Source: Bacillota bacterium (GTDB taxonomy: Bacteria > Bacillota > Clostridia > Christensenellales > CAG-138). From it: DNA of 53,696 bases. Location: assembly GCA_023426265.1 (NCBI GenBank), contig JAFABA010000121.1, positions 1 through 53,696 of the forward strand. Reading direction: 5' to 3'. Made by a program: the position numbers and the translations under genes. Below, piece after piece: positions 24,610-33,569 of this stretch (positions are counted from its first letter, which is position 1; every line of letters begins with the position of its first letter). The notes beneath the pieces were generated by a model that was not told the DNA's origin, searched no databases, and saw only the letters and a program-made list of their open reading frames with translations.

Positions 24610-25185
24610 ATGATATCGAAAATGTTTCATAACATTGACCTCCTGCAAAAGGGCATGGATGCGGCTTGGCTCCGCAACGAAGTCGTCACCAACAATATCG
24701 CCAACGCGGAAACGCCCAACTTCAAAAGCTCCAGTGTCGCGTTTGAGACCATGTTCAAAAAGGCGATCGAGGATCAGGCGCAAATACAATCCTCCGCAGG
24801 CGACGAGCCTGCGCGGCAGGACGCGTTTTCAAACGATATCCCGTCCCATTACGAAAACAAGCGCACGCGGGACAAGCATATCGTATTCTCCCAAAATGAG
24901 GATATCGTGGATGCCGGAAACGGCTTAGATCAGGACTTTTCAAATACGCGCACCCGGGGCAGCCACTTCGATTTTGACGGCTCCAATGAAGTGCAGAACT
25001 TGGCGGACGTTTCACCCGTGGTTTCCCAAAACGACGATCTTACCATGCGCATGGACGGCAACAATGTGGACGTCGAAGCCGAAAACGTTGCCCTCGCGCG
25101 CAACACCATTTACTATTACACCTTGACCGAACAGATGAACAGCGAGTTTGCGCGCCTTGGCATGGCAATCAGGGAGGGGAAGTAG
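24610..25185 (+). CDS. flgB: Flagellar basal-body rod protein FlgB
   Basis: A 191-residue FlgB with the family N-terminus RNEVVTNNIANAETPNFKSS and C-terminus RMDGNNVDVEAENVALARN. Typical FlgB has 130-150 residues. The middle here is longer and carries two related segments, NKRTRDKHIVF and NTRTRGSHFDF, as if the usual surface element had been duplicated. Proximal rod subunit, exported. ATG 24610 follows AAGGAG by 10 nt; a TTG at 24604 is the alternative. Confidence 0.94.
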   Translation: MISKMFHNIDLLQKGMDAAWLRNEVVTNNIANAETPNFKSSSVAFETMFKKAIEDQAQIQSSAGDEPARQDAFSNDIPSHYENKRTRDKHIVFSQNEDIVDAGNGLDQDFSNTRTRGSHFDFDGSNEVQNLADVSPVVSQNDDLTMRMDGNNVDVEAENVALARNTIYYYTLTEQMNSEFARLGMAIREGK

Positions 25186-25188
25186 CGT

Positions 25189-25641
25189 ATGGCATTTTTA
25201 AGCTCACTCGATATCAGCGGTTCCGCGCTCACGGCCCAGCGGCTCAGGATGGACGTCATCAGCCAGAATATCGCGAACGCCAGCACGACCAGGACCGAAA
25301 ACGGGGAGCCGTACCGCCGCAGGGCCGTCGTGTTTTCCGAGCGCCCCGGCGACGCCGGGTTTGCCTCGTTCCTGAATAGGGCGAGGGAAGGCCAAAAAGA
25401 GCAGTCTCCCGGCCGCGGCGTGGTGGTATCCTCCATTGCGACGGACATGTCGGATTTTAAAACCGAATACGATCCCACACATCCCGACGCGGATGCAAAC
25501 GGATATGTGCGCTACCCCAACGTAAACGAAGTGACGGAAATGGTGGATATGATGGCGGCGACGCGGGCGTATGAAGCCAACATCACTGCGCTCAACGCCA
25601 CCAAGAACATGGCGTTAAAGGCGCTTGAGATCGGCCGTTAA
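25189..25641 (+). CDS. flgC: Flagellar basal-body rod protein FlgC
   Basis: A 150-residue FlgC: LDISGSALTAQRLRMDVISQ, NIANASTTRTENGEPYRRR, and the C-terminal VDMMAATRAYEANITALNAT. Proximal rod subunit, exported through the gate encoded downstream. It starts 3 nt after flgB with GGGAGGGGA as ribosome site. Confidence 0.97.
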   Translation: MAFLSSLDISGSALTAQRLRMDVISQNIANASTTRTENGEPYRRRAVVFSERPGDAGFASFLNRAREGQKEQSPGRGVVVSSIATDMSDFKTEYDPTHPDADANGYVRYPNVNEVTEMVDMMAATRAYEANITALNATKNMALKALEIGR

Positions 25642-25662
25642 GGCTGAGGAAAAGAGGGCACC

Positions 25663-25956
25663 ATGCAGATTCAGCAGCTTTCCAATATCGTGGCCCAGAC
25701 GGGGCAGCAGGCTTCCTCCGCTGCAAAGCCGGAGGGTGCGGCCTTTACGGATATCCTGAGCAACGCCATGCAGGAGGCGCAGGCGGCGGACACCGCCGTG
25801 CAGGCAGACACATTGCGCCTGCTTTCGGGAGATATTACGGATATCCATACCGCCACCATACAGGCGCAGAAGGCGGAGCTTTCCCTGAACCTCGCCATAC
25901 AGATCCGCAACAAGGTGATAGACGCCTACAACGAAGTCATGCGCATGCAGGTGTAA
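25663..25956 (+). CDS. fliE: Flagellar hook-basal body protein FliE
   Basis: A 97-residue FliE: FTDILSNAMQEAQAAD in the middle and the family end LNLAIQIRNKVIDAYNEVMR. It joins the MS ring to the rod and is the first gate substrate. In most bacteria fliF follows fliE; here fliO follows at 3 nt, so the usual fliF-G-H-I-J block is absent from this place. Confidence 0.96.
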   Translation: MQIQQLSNIVAQTGQQASSAAKPEGAAFTDILSNAMQEAQAADTAVQADTLRLLSGDITDIHTATIQAQKAELSLNLAIQIRNKVIDAYNEVMRMQV

Positions 25957-25959
25957 GAA

Positions 25960-26313
25960 ATGATGGAGGATTCGACGGGTTCCACGCTTCTGCTCATATT
26001 TGTTTTGCTCCTTGTGATTTTTGCCGCTTACTTTACAACAAGGTATTTGTCTGTGAAGGGCGGCAATCTCATGAAGGGCAAATACATGCTGGTGAAAGAC
26101 CGCGTAGTGCTCGCAAAGGACAAACAGATATTGCTGCTTCAGGTGGGCACAAAGCATATCGTCGTAGGGGTGACGCCGCAGGCCATGCAGCACCTGGGCA
26201 CAGTCGAGGACGGAGAACTCCAGCCTTTGACGCAGGACCCGCCAACGGACGGCATGCAGTCTTTCAAAGAGGTGCTCGCAAAGATTTACAAGAAGGACAG
26301 TTTACCCAAATAA
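25960..26313 (+). CDS. fliO: Flagellar export protein FliO
   Basis: A 117-residue single-span protein: an N-terminal helix (TLLLIFVLLLVIFAAYFTTR) and a cytoplasmic beta-rich part (YMLVKDRVVLAKDKQILLLQ, then GTKHIVVGVT) as in FliO/FliZ. FliO is the scaffold for FliP ring assembly, and fliP follows directly. Confidence 0.9.
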   Translation: MMEDSTGSTLLLIFVLLLVIFAAYFTTRYLSVKGGNLMKGKYMLVKDRVVLAKDKQILLLQVGTKHIVVGVTPQAMQHLGTVEDGELQPLTQDPPTDGMQSFKEVLAKIYKKDSLPK

Positions 26314-26367
26314 AGCGCCCCGTGGGTGTTCTCAACAGAACGAGGCGCAAAGAACGGAACTTTGCTA

Positions 26368-27207
26368 ATGAGGAATACGCAGCCGCTGGCGCCGCTTTTG
26401 CCGCCGCAACTTTTATATGAAAGGCCCCAAAGGGGCAGGGACCACCGTAAGACCGGCAGAACCAAACGGATTTGGCTCTTAGTAACGGTTATTATGGTGG
26501 CTGTTTTGTTATGCGGTTGTTCTGTGCTCAATGAGAATACCGCCTCTTCCAACGGGCCGTTCGGGGGATTGCTGGGGGACAGGAGCGATTCGCTCGATAT
26601 CCTGATGCTGCTCACCATATTGAGCGTGCTGCCCTCCATACTCATCATGCTGACGTGCTTTACGCGCATCATCATCGTGCTTTCGCTGACGCGCAACGGC
26701 ATGGGTCTGCAGCAGATGCCGCCCAACCAGGTGCTCGTTGGCCTGGCGCTGTTTCTGACGCTATTCATCATGTCCCCCATTGTGGATCAAATAAAGACTG
26801 AAGCGTACGAACCCTATGTCAATGGCGTCATCACCCAGGAGGTCGCGGTGGACCGCGCCATGGAGCCGGTGCGCGAATTCATGTTCAGGCAGACGTATAA
26901 ATCGGACCTGAAATTCTTCCTTACCGCCTCCGGCCAGCCGGATACGGTCGAGGCCCTTGAAAATATCCCGAACACGACGCTTATTCCCGCATTTATCACC
27001 AGCGAGATCAAGCACGGGTTTGAAATCGGGTTCTATATTTACATTCCTTTTATCGTCATCGATATGGTGGTGGCGAGCACGCTGATGGCGATGGGCATGA
27101 TGATGCTTCCGCCTGTAATCATATCGCTGCCCTTTAAACTGTTGCTGTTTGTAATGGTGGATGGGTGGACGCTTACGGTCCGGTCCCTCATTTCAAGTTT
27201 CGGGTAA
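26368..27207 (+). CDS. fliP: Flagellar export gate protein FliP
   Basis: About 279 residues: an extended cytoplasmic N-terminus, a signal-like helix ending LLCGCSVLNE, then the FliP core with IVVLSLTRNGMG-type sequence (IIIVLSLTRNGMGLQQMPPN), LALFLTLFIMSPIVDQI and the C-terminal MMMLPPVIISLPFKLLLFV. It forms the P5Q4R1 pore. The start is uncertain: ATG 26368 has only a weak GGAA upstream and GTG 26326 is also open. The first helix ends in a lipobox-like L-C-G-C. Confidence 0.94.
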   Translation: MRNTQPLAPLLPPQLLYERPQRGRDHRKTGRTKRIWLLVTVIMVAVLLCGCSVLNENTASSNGPFGGLLGDRSDSLDILMLLTILSVLPSILIMLTCFTRIIIVLSLTRNGMGLQQMPPNQVLVGLALFLTLFIMSPIVDQIKTEAYEPYVNGVITQEVAVDRAMEPVREFMFRQTYKSDLKFFLTASGQPDTVEALENIPNTTLIPAFITSEIKHGFEIGFYIYIPFIVIDMVVASTLMAMGMMMLPPVIISLPFKLLLFVMVDGWTLTVRSLISSFG

Positions 27208-27265
27208 TTTTGAACGCGGGGATCGGTTGGGCAAAAAAGGCAATACGGCAATTGGGGTTTTGAGC

Positions 27266-27532
27266 ATGGATCAGTCAACGGTAATCAAAGTCATGCAGGA
27301 TGCGGTGACCACCATCATGACGGTGTCGGCGCCTCCGCTCATTATCGGCATGGTGGTGGGCATTATTGTTTCCATATTCCAGGCCACGACTCAGATCAAC
27401 GAGCAGACGCTGGCGTTCGTACCTAAGATCATCGCCATACTGCTTGCGCTTTTAGTGTTCGGCGGCTGGATGCTTACGGGTCTTTCCGATTTTACGCTGC
27501 GCTTGTTCGAATATATCGGCACCGCGCGTTAA
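27266..27532 (+). CDS. fliQ: Flagellar export gate protein FliQ
   Basis: An 88-residue two-helix protein with PPLIIGMVVGIIVSIFQATT, INEQTLAFVPKIIAILLAL and the C-terminal GGWMLTGLSDFTLRLFEYI, all standard FliQ. ATG 27266 gives the canonical length; the longer frame from 27161 overlaps fliP. Ribosome site weak (TTGGGG). Confidence 0.96.
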   Translation: MDQSTVIKVMQDAVTTIMTVSAPPLIIGMVVGIIVSIFQATTQINEQTLAFVPKIIAILLALLVFGGWMLTGLSDFTLRLFEYIGTAR

Positions 27533-27538
27533 AAAACG

Positions 27539-28330
27539 ATGGACAGAATCGTAGACACCGTCGTACTGAATATCGATTACTTCGTGCTGATATTCCTGCG
27601 GGTTTCAGCGTTGATTTTTTCTTCCCCCATATTCGGGCGAAAAACGCTGCCCAACACGCTCAAGATTCTGCTGTGCGTTACGCTCGCTTATGTGGTGTTT
27701 GCGGCGGACCCGAATCCTCCGGCAATCACGTACCGCAACGTACTGGAATACGTGCTGCTGTGCGTAAAGGAACTGCTGTTCGGGCTGGTACTTGGGTATG
27801 TGACCACGCTGATCTTCAGCATCCCGCAGACGGCGGGGCACGTGATCGATATGCAGATGGGTTTTGGCATGGTGAATGTGTTCGACGTGCAGTCAAACAT
27901 CAGCGTCCCCGTCACGGGCAACTTTCTCTATACCGCCATGATGCTCTCCTTTTTTGCGGTGGACGGGCATCACCAGCTGATTTATATATTGCAGAGCACC
28001 TTCTCCTACATTCCCGTGGGGCAGGTTACGTTAAACCCAGCGCTGGGCGTTTCGGCGCTTGAGGTATTCGCCCTTGCGTTTGTGCTCGCCGCCAAGGTGG
28101 CCATGCCCATGATCGCGGCCGGGCTGATGGGGGAGATCATCATGGGCATCGTGGTGCGCACCTCGCCGCAGATGAACGTGTTTGTGGTGGGCATCCCCCT
28201 CAAGATCATAATGGGGTTCCTGGCGCTTTTGCTGCTGCTGCCGGTGTATGTGAACTTTACCAATACGCTGTTTAACAACATGTTCGAGTCCATTCATTAC
28301 ATGTTTGGCGGATTGGCGGCTCCCGCATGA
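27539..28330 (+). CDS. fliR: Flagellar export gate protein FliR
   Basis: A 263-residue, six-helix FliR: IFLRVSALIFSSPIFGRKTL, ELLFGLVLGYVTTLIF, IDMQMGFGMVNVFDVQSNIS, and SPQMNVFVVGIPLKIIMGFL. It closes the FliPQR pore and contacts FlhB, whose gene overlaps its end by 4 nt (some Clostridia fuse the two; here they are separate). Confidence 0.96.
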   Translation: MDRIVDTVVLNIDYFVLIFLRVSALIFSSPIFGRKTLPNTLKILLCVTLAYVVFAADPNPPAITYRNVLEYVLLCVKELLFGLVLGYVTTLIFSIPQTAGHVIDMQMGFGMVNVFDVQSNISVPVTGNFLYTAMMLSFFAVDGHHQLIYILQSTFSYIPVGQVTLNPALGVSALEVFALAFVLAAKVAMPMIAAGLMGEIIMGIVVRTSPQMNVFVVGIPLKIIMGFLALLLLLPVYVNFTNTLFNNMFESIHYMFGGLAAPA

Positions 28331-29397
28331 GCCAGGCAAACGGTGACCGTACAGAAAAAGCGACGCCCAAAAAGCGGAAGGACGCGCGCGACAAAGGCCA
28401 GATATTCAAAAGCGTGGACCTGACCACCGCATTCTCGCTGCTTGTGCTGTTTTTCATATTGTCCATCGCAGGAACGCTGATGGTGGACGGCATGAAGAAC
28501 ATGGCAACCCGGTATTTTTCGGCCGCAGCACCCGAACCGTTCAATGTCGCGAATATACATGCCACGTTTAAGGACGTGTATATCCAGTTTGTCCTTATAC
28601 TGCTGCCGGTGCTGGCCGCGGCGGCGGCCGCGGGAATCATATTCAATTTCCTGCAGGTGGGCGCGCTGTTCACCGCGAAGGCGATACAGCCCAAGTTTTC
28701 CCGCATCAGCATGGCGGAGGGGTTCAAGCGGATATTTTCAAAAAAGACGCTGATTGACCTCTTAAAATCCCTGGTGCGCCTGACGGTGATCGTGAAGGTT
28801 GCGTATGACGAGTACACGTTGCGCATACAGGGCACGCCCTCGCTGATGTACCAGGAGCTGGATTTCTCCATCGACGCCACCTGGGATATGATACTCAGTA
28901 TCGCGTTCAAGATCGCCATTGCCCTTGCGATACTGGGCCCCATCGATTACTTCCTGCAATGGCGGCAGTATGAACGAGACCTTATGATGACCAAGCAGGA
29001 GGTCAAGGACGAGTATAAGATGACCGAAGGCAACCCCCAGATCAAGGGACGAATCCGGCAGAAACAGCGGCAGATGAGCAGCATGCGCATGATGCAGGCC
29101 GTTGCGGACGCGGATGTGGTCATCACCAACCCCACGCATTTTGCCGTTGCGCTTTCCTATAAGGAGGGGGTGAACGGCGCCCCGGTCGTCGTAGCGAAGG
29201 GCCAGGATTTCTTAGCCAGGCGCATCAAGGAAAAGGCCGCGGAGTATCACGTGGAGATTGTGGAAAACAAGGCCCTCGCCCGCAACCTGTACTTCTTCTG
29301 CGAAATAGGCGATGAGGTGCCGGAGGATTTATACCAGGCGGTGGCCGAGATTCTCGCGTATGTGTATCGCCTGAAACATCCTGAGACTAGGAGGTGA
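28327..29397 (+). CDS. flhB: Flagellar export switch protein FlhB
   Basis: A 356-residue FlhB. The start ANGDRTEKATPKKRKDARDK is typical, followed by four membrane helices. A cytoplasmic domain holds the autocleavage motif NPTH at residues 268-271 (DVVITNPTHFAVALSYKEG). Cleavage and contact with FliK switch the gate from rod/hook to filament substrates. The soluble paralogue FlhX is encoded at 16376. Confidence 0.98.
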   Translation: MSQANGDRTEKATPKKRKDARDKGQIFKSVDLTTAFSLLVLFFILSIAGTLMVDGMKNMATRYFSAAAPEPFNVANIHATFKDVYIQFVLILLPVLAAAAAAGIIFNFLQVGALFTAKAIQPKFSRISMAEGFKRIFSKKTLIDLLKSLVRLTVIVKVAYDEYTLRIQGTPSLMYQELDFSIDATWDMILSIAFKIAIALAILGPIDYFLQWRQYERDLMMTKQEVKDEYKMTEGNPQIKGRIRQKQRQMSSMRMMQAVADADVVITNPTHFAVALSYKEGVNGAPVVVAKGQDFLARRIKEKAAEYHVEIVENKALARNLYFFCEIGDEVPEDLYQAVAEILAYVYRLKHPETRR

Positions 29398-29401
29398 TCG
29401 T

Positions 29402-31450
29402 GTGAAAATCAAGGGTTCGGATATCATGGTGGCCGTGATGGTGCTGGGCATTGTGCTGCTTATCATCGTGCCGCCTTCCATCGGGATGATGGATACGCTA
29501 CTGATTTTGAATATAGCAATCTCCATTCTTGTAATTCTGATGTCCCTTTATATTAAAGAAACGCTGGAATTCTCTACGTTCCCAACGCTGATTTTGCTTT
29601 TGACACTGTACCGTCTTACGCTCAATGTTGCCTCCACGCGTCTTATTTTAGGCAACGGGGGTGAGGCGGGCAACGTCATCAACACATTTGCTTCCTTTGT
29701 TATGGGCGGCAACCTTGTTGTAGGCTTCATCATATTTTTGATCATCGTTATCATTCAGTTTATGGTTATTACCAAGGGCTCGGAGCGCGTGGCGGAGGTG
29801 GCCGCAAGGTTTACGCTTGACGCCATGCCCGGCAAGCAGATGGCAATCGACGCGGACCTGAATACAGGAATCATCAACGAAGGGGAAGCGAAAAAGCGCA
29901 GGGAAGCCATACAGCGCGAGGCGGATTTTTACGGCGCGATGGATGGCGCTTCCAAGTTTATAAAGGGCGACGCCATCATAGGCATCATTATCACAGTCAT
30001 CAACCTGGTCGGCGGTATCGTCATAGGCGCTTTGGGTTTAGGCGGCAAGGTCATGCCTTTCGAACAGGTGCTTGAGGTTTATGCGCTTGCGACCGTGGGT
30101 GGAGGTTTGGTCACCCAGATCCCTGCGCTCCTGGTTTCCACCTCCGCAGGCATTATCGTTACCCGCTCCGCAAGCGAAAGCAGTTTTGGGGTCGAGCTGT
30201 CGGGTCAATTGTTTGCAAAGCCGCAGACGCTCTATATCCTGGGCGGCATGCTTGCCATGTTCGGCTTTGTCCCCGGCATGCCGACCATCACCATTCTGTT
30301 GATTGCAGCCGCGCTGCCGCTTTTTGCGTACCTTACCACCAATGCCAGGAAGAAAAAAGAAGTACAGACAGAGGACGATACTGCCGAGCTTGCCGCGCAG
30401 GAAAAGCGCAAGCCGGAAAACGTCACCTCGCTTTTGCAGGTGTATCCCATCGAAATGGAATTCGGCTACGGTATCATCTCCCTGGTGGATACCCTGCAGG
30501 GCGGGGATTTATTGGACCGCATCGTCATGATCCGCCGCCAGTGCGCCATGGAAATGGGCATCGTCGTGCCGGTCGTGCGCGTAAGGGACAATATCCAGCT
30601 GGGCACCAACTCCTACTGCATCAAAATCAAGGGCCTCGAGGTCGCCCATGGCGACGTCATGCCGGATCATTTTATGGCGCTGCGCCCGGCAGGGCTTGAA
30701 GCAAAGCTGGATGGCATAGAGACGACCGACCCGGCGTTTGGCCTGCCCGCCGTATGGATCACGGAAAACGAACGCGAGCGCGCGGAACTAAAGGGCTTTA
30801 CCACCATCGATTCGCCCTCAGTTATCGCCACTCATTTGATGGAAGTCATCAAGCATCATGCCCATGAACTGATGGGCAGGCAGCAGGTCCAGGTGCTCAT
30901 TGATAATCTCAAGACCCAGCAGCCCGCCTTGGTGGACGAAGTCATTCCCAAGCTCTTCTCCGTGGGCGAGGTGCAGAAAATACTTGCGAATCTGCTGCGC
31001 GAAGGCATCTCCATACGGGATATCGGCACCATTCTGGAAATATTGGGCGATTACGGCACGTTGACCCGCGACCTGGAGCTGTTGACCGAGTATGTGCGCC
31101 AGAACCTCAAGCGCGCCATCACCCAGCGCTTCGTGCCGGACAATAAGGCCCGCGTTATCACGCTGGACCCGCAGGTGGAACAGACGATTGCAGGCAGTAT
31201 CCGGCAGACCGAACGCGGCTCGTACGCGGCGGTGGAGCCCATGCAGATTCAGCGCATCCTTTTAAGCACCAAGAACGCTGTGGAAAACGCGCTCGGCTCC
31301 GGCGGCACACCGATATTCCTGACGGCGCCCGCGGTGCGCAGGTATTTTAAACAGATGACGGAGCAATTAAATCCCGATCTCGTCGTGCTTTCATACAATG
31401 AGCTGGAACGTGATGTGGAAATCTTCTCCGATGGGGTGGTGAGCTTTTAA
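29402..31450 (+). CDS. flhA: Flagellar export gate protein FlhA
   Basis: A 682-residue FlhA: eight N-terminal helices, the conserved cytoplasmic FHIPEP-family loop (RFTLDAMPGKQMAIDADLNT, then GDAIIGIIITVINLVGGI), and the nonameric C-terminal domain (VQVLIDNLKTQQPALVDEVI). Couples the proton motive force to export and docks chaperone-substrate complexes. Start GTG 29402, preceded by a strong AGGAGGTGAT. Confidence 0.98.
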   Translation: MKIKGSDIMVAVMVLGIVLLIIVPPSIGMMDTLLILNIAISILVILMSLYIKETLEFSTFPTLILLLTLYRLTLNVASTRLILGNGGEAGNVINTFASFVMGGNLVVGFIIFLIIVIIQFMVITKGSERVAEVAARFTLDAMPGKQMAIDADLNTGIINEGEAKKRREAIQREADFYGAMDGASKFIKGDAIIGIIITVINLVGGIVIGALGLGGKVMPFEQVLEVYALATVGGGLVTQIPALLVSTSAGIIVTRSASESSFGVELSGQLFAKPQTLYILGGMLAMFGFVPGMPTITILLIAAALPLFAYLTTNARKKKEVQTEDDTAELAAQEKRKPENVTSLLQVYPIEMEFGYGIISLVDTLQGGDLLDRIVMIRRQCAMEMGIVVPVVRVRDNIQLGTNSYCIKIKGLEVAHGDVMPDHFMALRPAGLEAKLDGIETTDPAFGLPAVWITENERERAELKGFTTIDSPSVIATHLMEVIKHHAHELMGRQQVQVLIDNLKTQQPALVDEVIPKLFSVGEVQKILANLLREGISIRDIGTILEILGDYGTLTRDLELLTEYVRQNLKRAITQRFVPDNKARVITLDPQVEQTIAGSIRQTERGSYAAVEPMQIQRILLSTKNAVENALGSGGTPIFLTAPAVRRYFKQMTEQLNPDLVVLSYNELERDVEIFSDGVVSF

Positions 31451-31452
31451 CC

Positions 31453-32640
31453 ATGTTCGTCAAGAGCTATATCGCAAACGAAATGCCTGAAGCAATGGAG
31501 CGCATCCGCAAGGAGCTTGGCCCCGATGCGATGATACTCTCCAACCGTCAGATCAGAGGAAAGGGCCTCAAGGGCCTTTTCGGAAAAAAGTTGGTGGAAG
31601 TGACGGTGGCCTACGAGCCGATACCGGGCAAGGCCATGATCCCGGAGCGCAAAGCGTATGAACAGCCCCGCCTGGCTCCCGTGCCCAACCCGCCCGCTCC
31701 TTCCGCGCAAAAAAAGCCCCCGGCGGCGGTTATACCTGCCGTGGCGGCAGCGCAGGCTTTGGCGCAGGCCGAGAAAAAGTTTCAGGCCGCCGAATCGCCC
31801 GTGCCAAAACCGGCGACGGGACCGGATCAGAAGCCGCTGTTGGACCGCAGGAGCGGCGTCAAGCTCTCCCCCGGCGCCGAGGCGATCGGCAACCGGCTGA
31901 TGGAGCGAGAGGTGTTTGTGGGCGTGGCGAAAAAAATCGCCGCGCAAACCCATGAGATTACCTCAAAATTCAGCGACGATCCGGAGCAGGTGGCCTATAG
32001 CCTCGTACAGGATATGCTGGGAGAGCCCGCCGCCATCAAGCTCAAAAAATACCGCATGAACATTATCATGCTGTTGGGCCCCACAGGCGTAGGCAAGACC
32101 ACCACGATCGTAAAACTTGCGGGCCTGTTTACCATCAACCACGGGCTCAAGGTGGGCTTTATCAATACGGATACCTACCGCGTGGCGGCGCAGGAGCAGC
32201 TAAAGGCCTACGCGGAGATCATGGAACTGCCCATCTGCACGGTATATTCCCCGGAAGATGTTGAGGACGCGCTGGTCAAAATGCAGGACCGGGATGTGGT
32301 ACTTATCGATACCGCGGGGAAAAGCCCTGTGGATAAACGCTACCGGGAGGATATCGAGGCGTATATCCGCCACAGCGGCGCGGACGAACTGCTGCTTTGC
32401 GTGAGCGCGTCCATGGGCTATGGCGCGAGCCGTGAACTGATCAATCATTATTCCTTCCTCAGCGGGTACAAGCTCATCGTCACAAAACTCGACGAGGTCA
32501 GCGCGTGGGGCAGTGTGCTCAACATCTCTTCCCTGGCGAAGCAGCCCATTGCATTTATTACAACAGGGCAGAATGTACCGTTCGATATTTCCATACCCGA
32601 TACGAAGCTGGTGGCAAAAAACCTGTTAGGGGAGTGCTGA
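31453..32640 (+). CDS. flhF: Flagellar SRP-like GTPase FlhF
   Basis: A 395-residue FlhF. The N-terminal B domain opens MFVKSYIANEMPEAMERIRK, a Pro/Ala-rich linker (about 65-140) follows, and then the NG domains with P-loop GPTGVGKTTTIVKLAG, DTYRVAAQEQLKAYAEIM, the DTAGKSP motif and TKLDEVSAWG. It governs number and placement of flagella with FlhG, encoded 3 nt downstream. Confidence 0.97.
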   Translation: MFVKSYIANEMPEAMERIRKELGPDAMILSNRQIRGKGLKGLFGKKLVEVTVAYEPIPGKAMIPERKAYEQPRLAPVPNPPAPSAQKKPPAAVIPAVAAAQALAQAEKKFQAAESPVPKPATGPDQKPLLDRRSGVKLSPGAEAIGNRLMEREVFVGVAKKIAAQTHEITSKFSDDPEQVAYSLVQDMLGEPAAIKLKKYRMNIIMLLGPTGVGKTTTIVKLAGLFTINHGLKVGFINTDTYRVAAQEQLKAYAEIMELPICTVYSPEDVEDALVKMQDRDVVLIDTAGKSPVDKRYREDIEAYIRHSGADELLLCVSASMGYGASRELINHYSFLSGYKLIVTKLDEVSAWGSVLNISSLAKQPIAFITTGQNVPFDISIPDTKLVAKNLLGEC

Positions 32641-32643
32641 GAG

Positions 32644-33495
32644 ATGTTTGACCAGGCGCAGGCGCTACGCGATATCATGAGAGCCAGGCACACGCCCCCC
32701 AGCATCCGGGTGATGACGGTCACCAGCGCGAAGGGCGGCGTGGGCAAGACGAGCACGGCCATCAATCTCGCAATTGCGCTCAATCAATTGGGGCGGCGCG
32801 CATTGATCGTGGATATGGATTTGGGCCTTGCCAACGTGGACGTCATGCTCGGCGCAAAAACGGAGGGCAACCTTTTAAGCGTCATTCATGGCGGGCGCAA
32901 TATCCGCGAAATCATAGGCACCGGCGTATGCAACGTGAAGTTCATTTCCGGCGGGTCCGGCGTAGAGGAGATGCTCAGCCTCAACACGGATTCGGTGCAG
33001 AGCGTCGTCACGCAGCTCATGTGTCTGGAGGATGTTGCGGATACCGTGATATTTGACACGGGCGCGGGGATATCGGATCATATCCTGCGCCTTATCTCCG
33101 CAAGCCACGACACCGTACTTGTGACCACGCCCGAACCCACCGCCTTTATGGACGCCTACGCGCTTGTAAAGATCATGGGGCAGCGCAATATATTCCCCAA
33201 CATCCGCCTCGTCATGAACATGGCGGATACCGAGAAAGAGGCGGTTTCGGCCTTGGACGGGTTTACCCGCATTGCGGGCCAGTACGCGGGCGTCCCGGTC
33301 AAAGGGCTGGGGTACATATTAAAGGATGACCATATGTCGCGCGCCGTAAAGCTGCAAACGCCGCTGCTGGTAAGTTTTCCGGATTCAAAAGCCGCGTATC
33401 AGTATAAGCGCCTGGCAATGAATCTTTTGAATATGCCCGACACCGGTGAAAAGAGCATCGCGGGGTTTTTAAAACGCCTTTTGGGCGGCGGATAA
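32644..33495 (+). CDS. flhG: Flagellar number regulator FlhG (MinD-like ATPase)
   Basis: A 283-residue ParA/MinD ATPase: deviant Walker A SAKGGVGKTSTAINLA near residue 28, LIVDMDLGLANVDVMLG, and DTGAGISD. The N-terminal DQAQALRDIM contains the DQAxxLR motif that stimulates the FlhF GTPase, distinguishing FlhG from MinD. Follows flhF directly. Confidence 0.96.
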   Translation: MFDQAQALRDIMRARHTPPSIRVMTVTSAKGGVGKTSTAINLAIALNQLGRRALIVDMDLGLANVDVMLGAKTEGNLLSVIHGGRNIREIIGTGVCNVKFISGGSGVEEMLSLNTDSVQSVVTQLMCLEDVADTVIFDTGAGISDHILRLISASHDTVLVTTPEPTAFMDAYALVKIMGQRNIFPNIRLVMNMADTEKEAVSALDGFTRIAGQYAGVPVKGLGYILKDDHMSRAVKLQTPLLVSFPDSKAAYQYKRLAMNLLNMPDTGEKSIAGFLKRLLGGG

Positions 33496-33569
33496 ACGCC
33501 CTCAGGCGCTGAACGCGGCCAGTTGGGGCCGGTTCGCCAGTAAGACGTAACATCCGGGGAGGGACAAGC

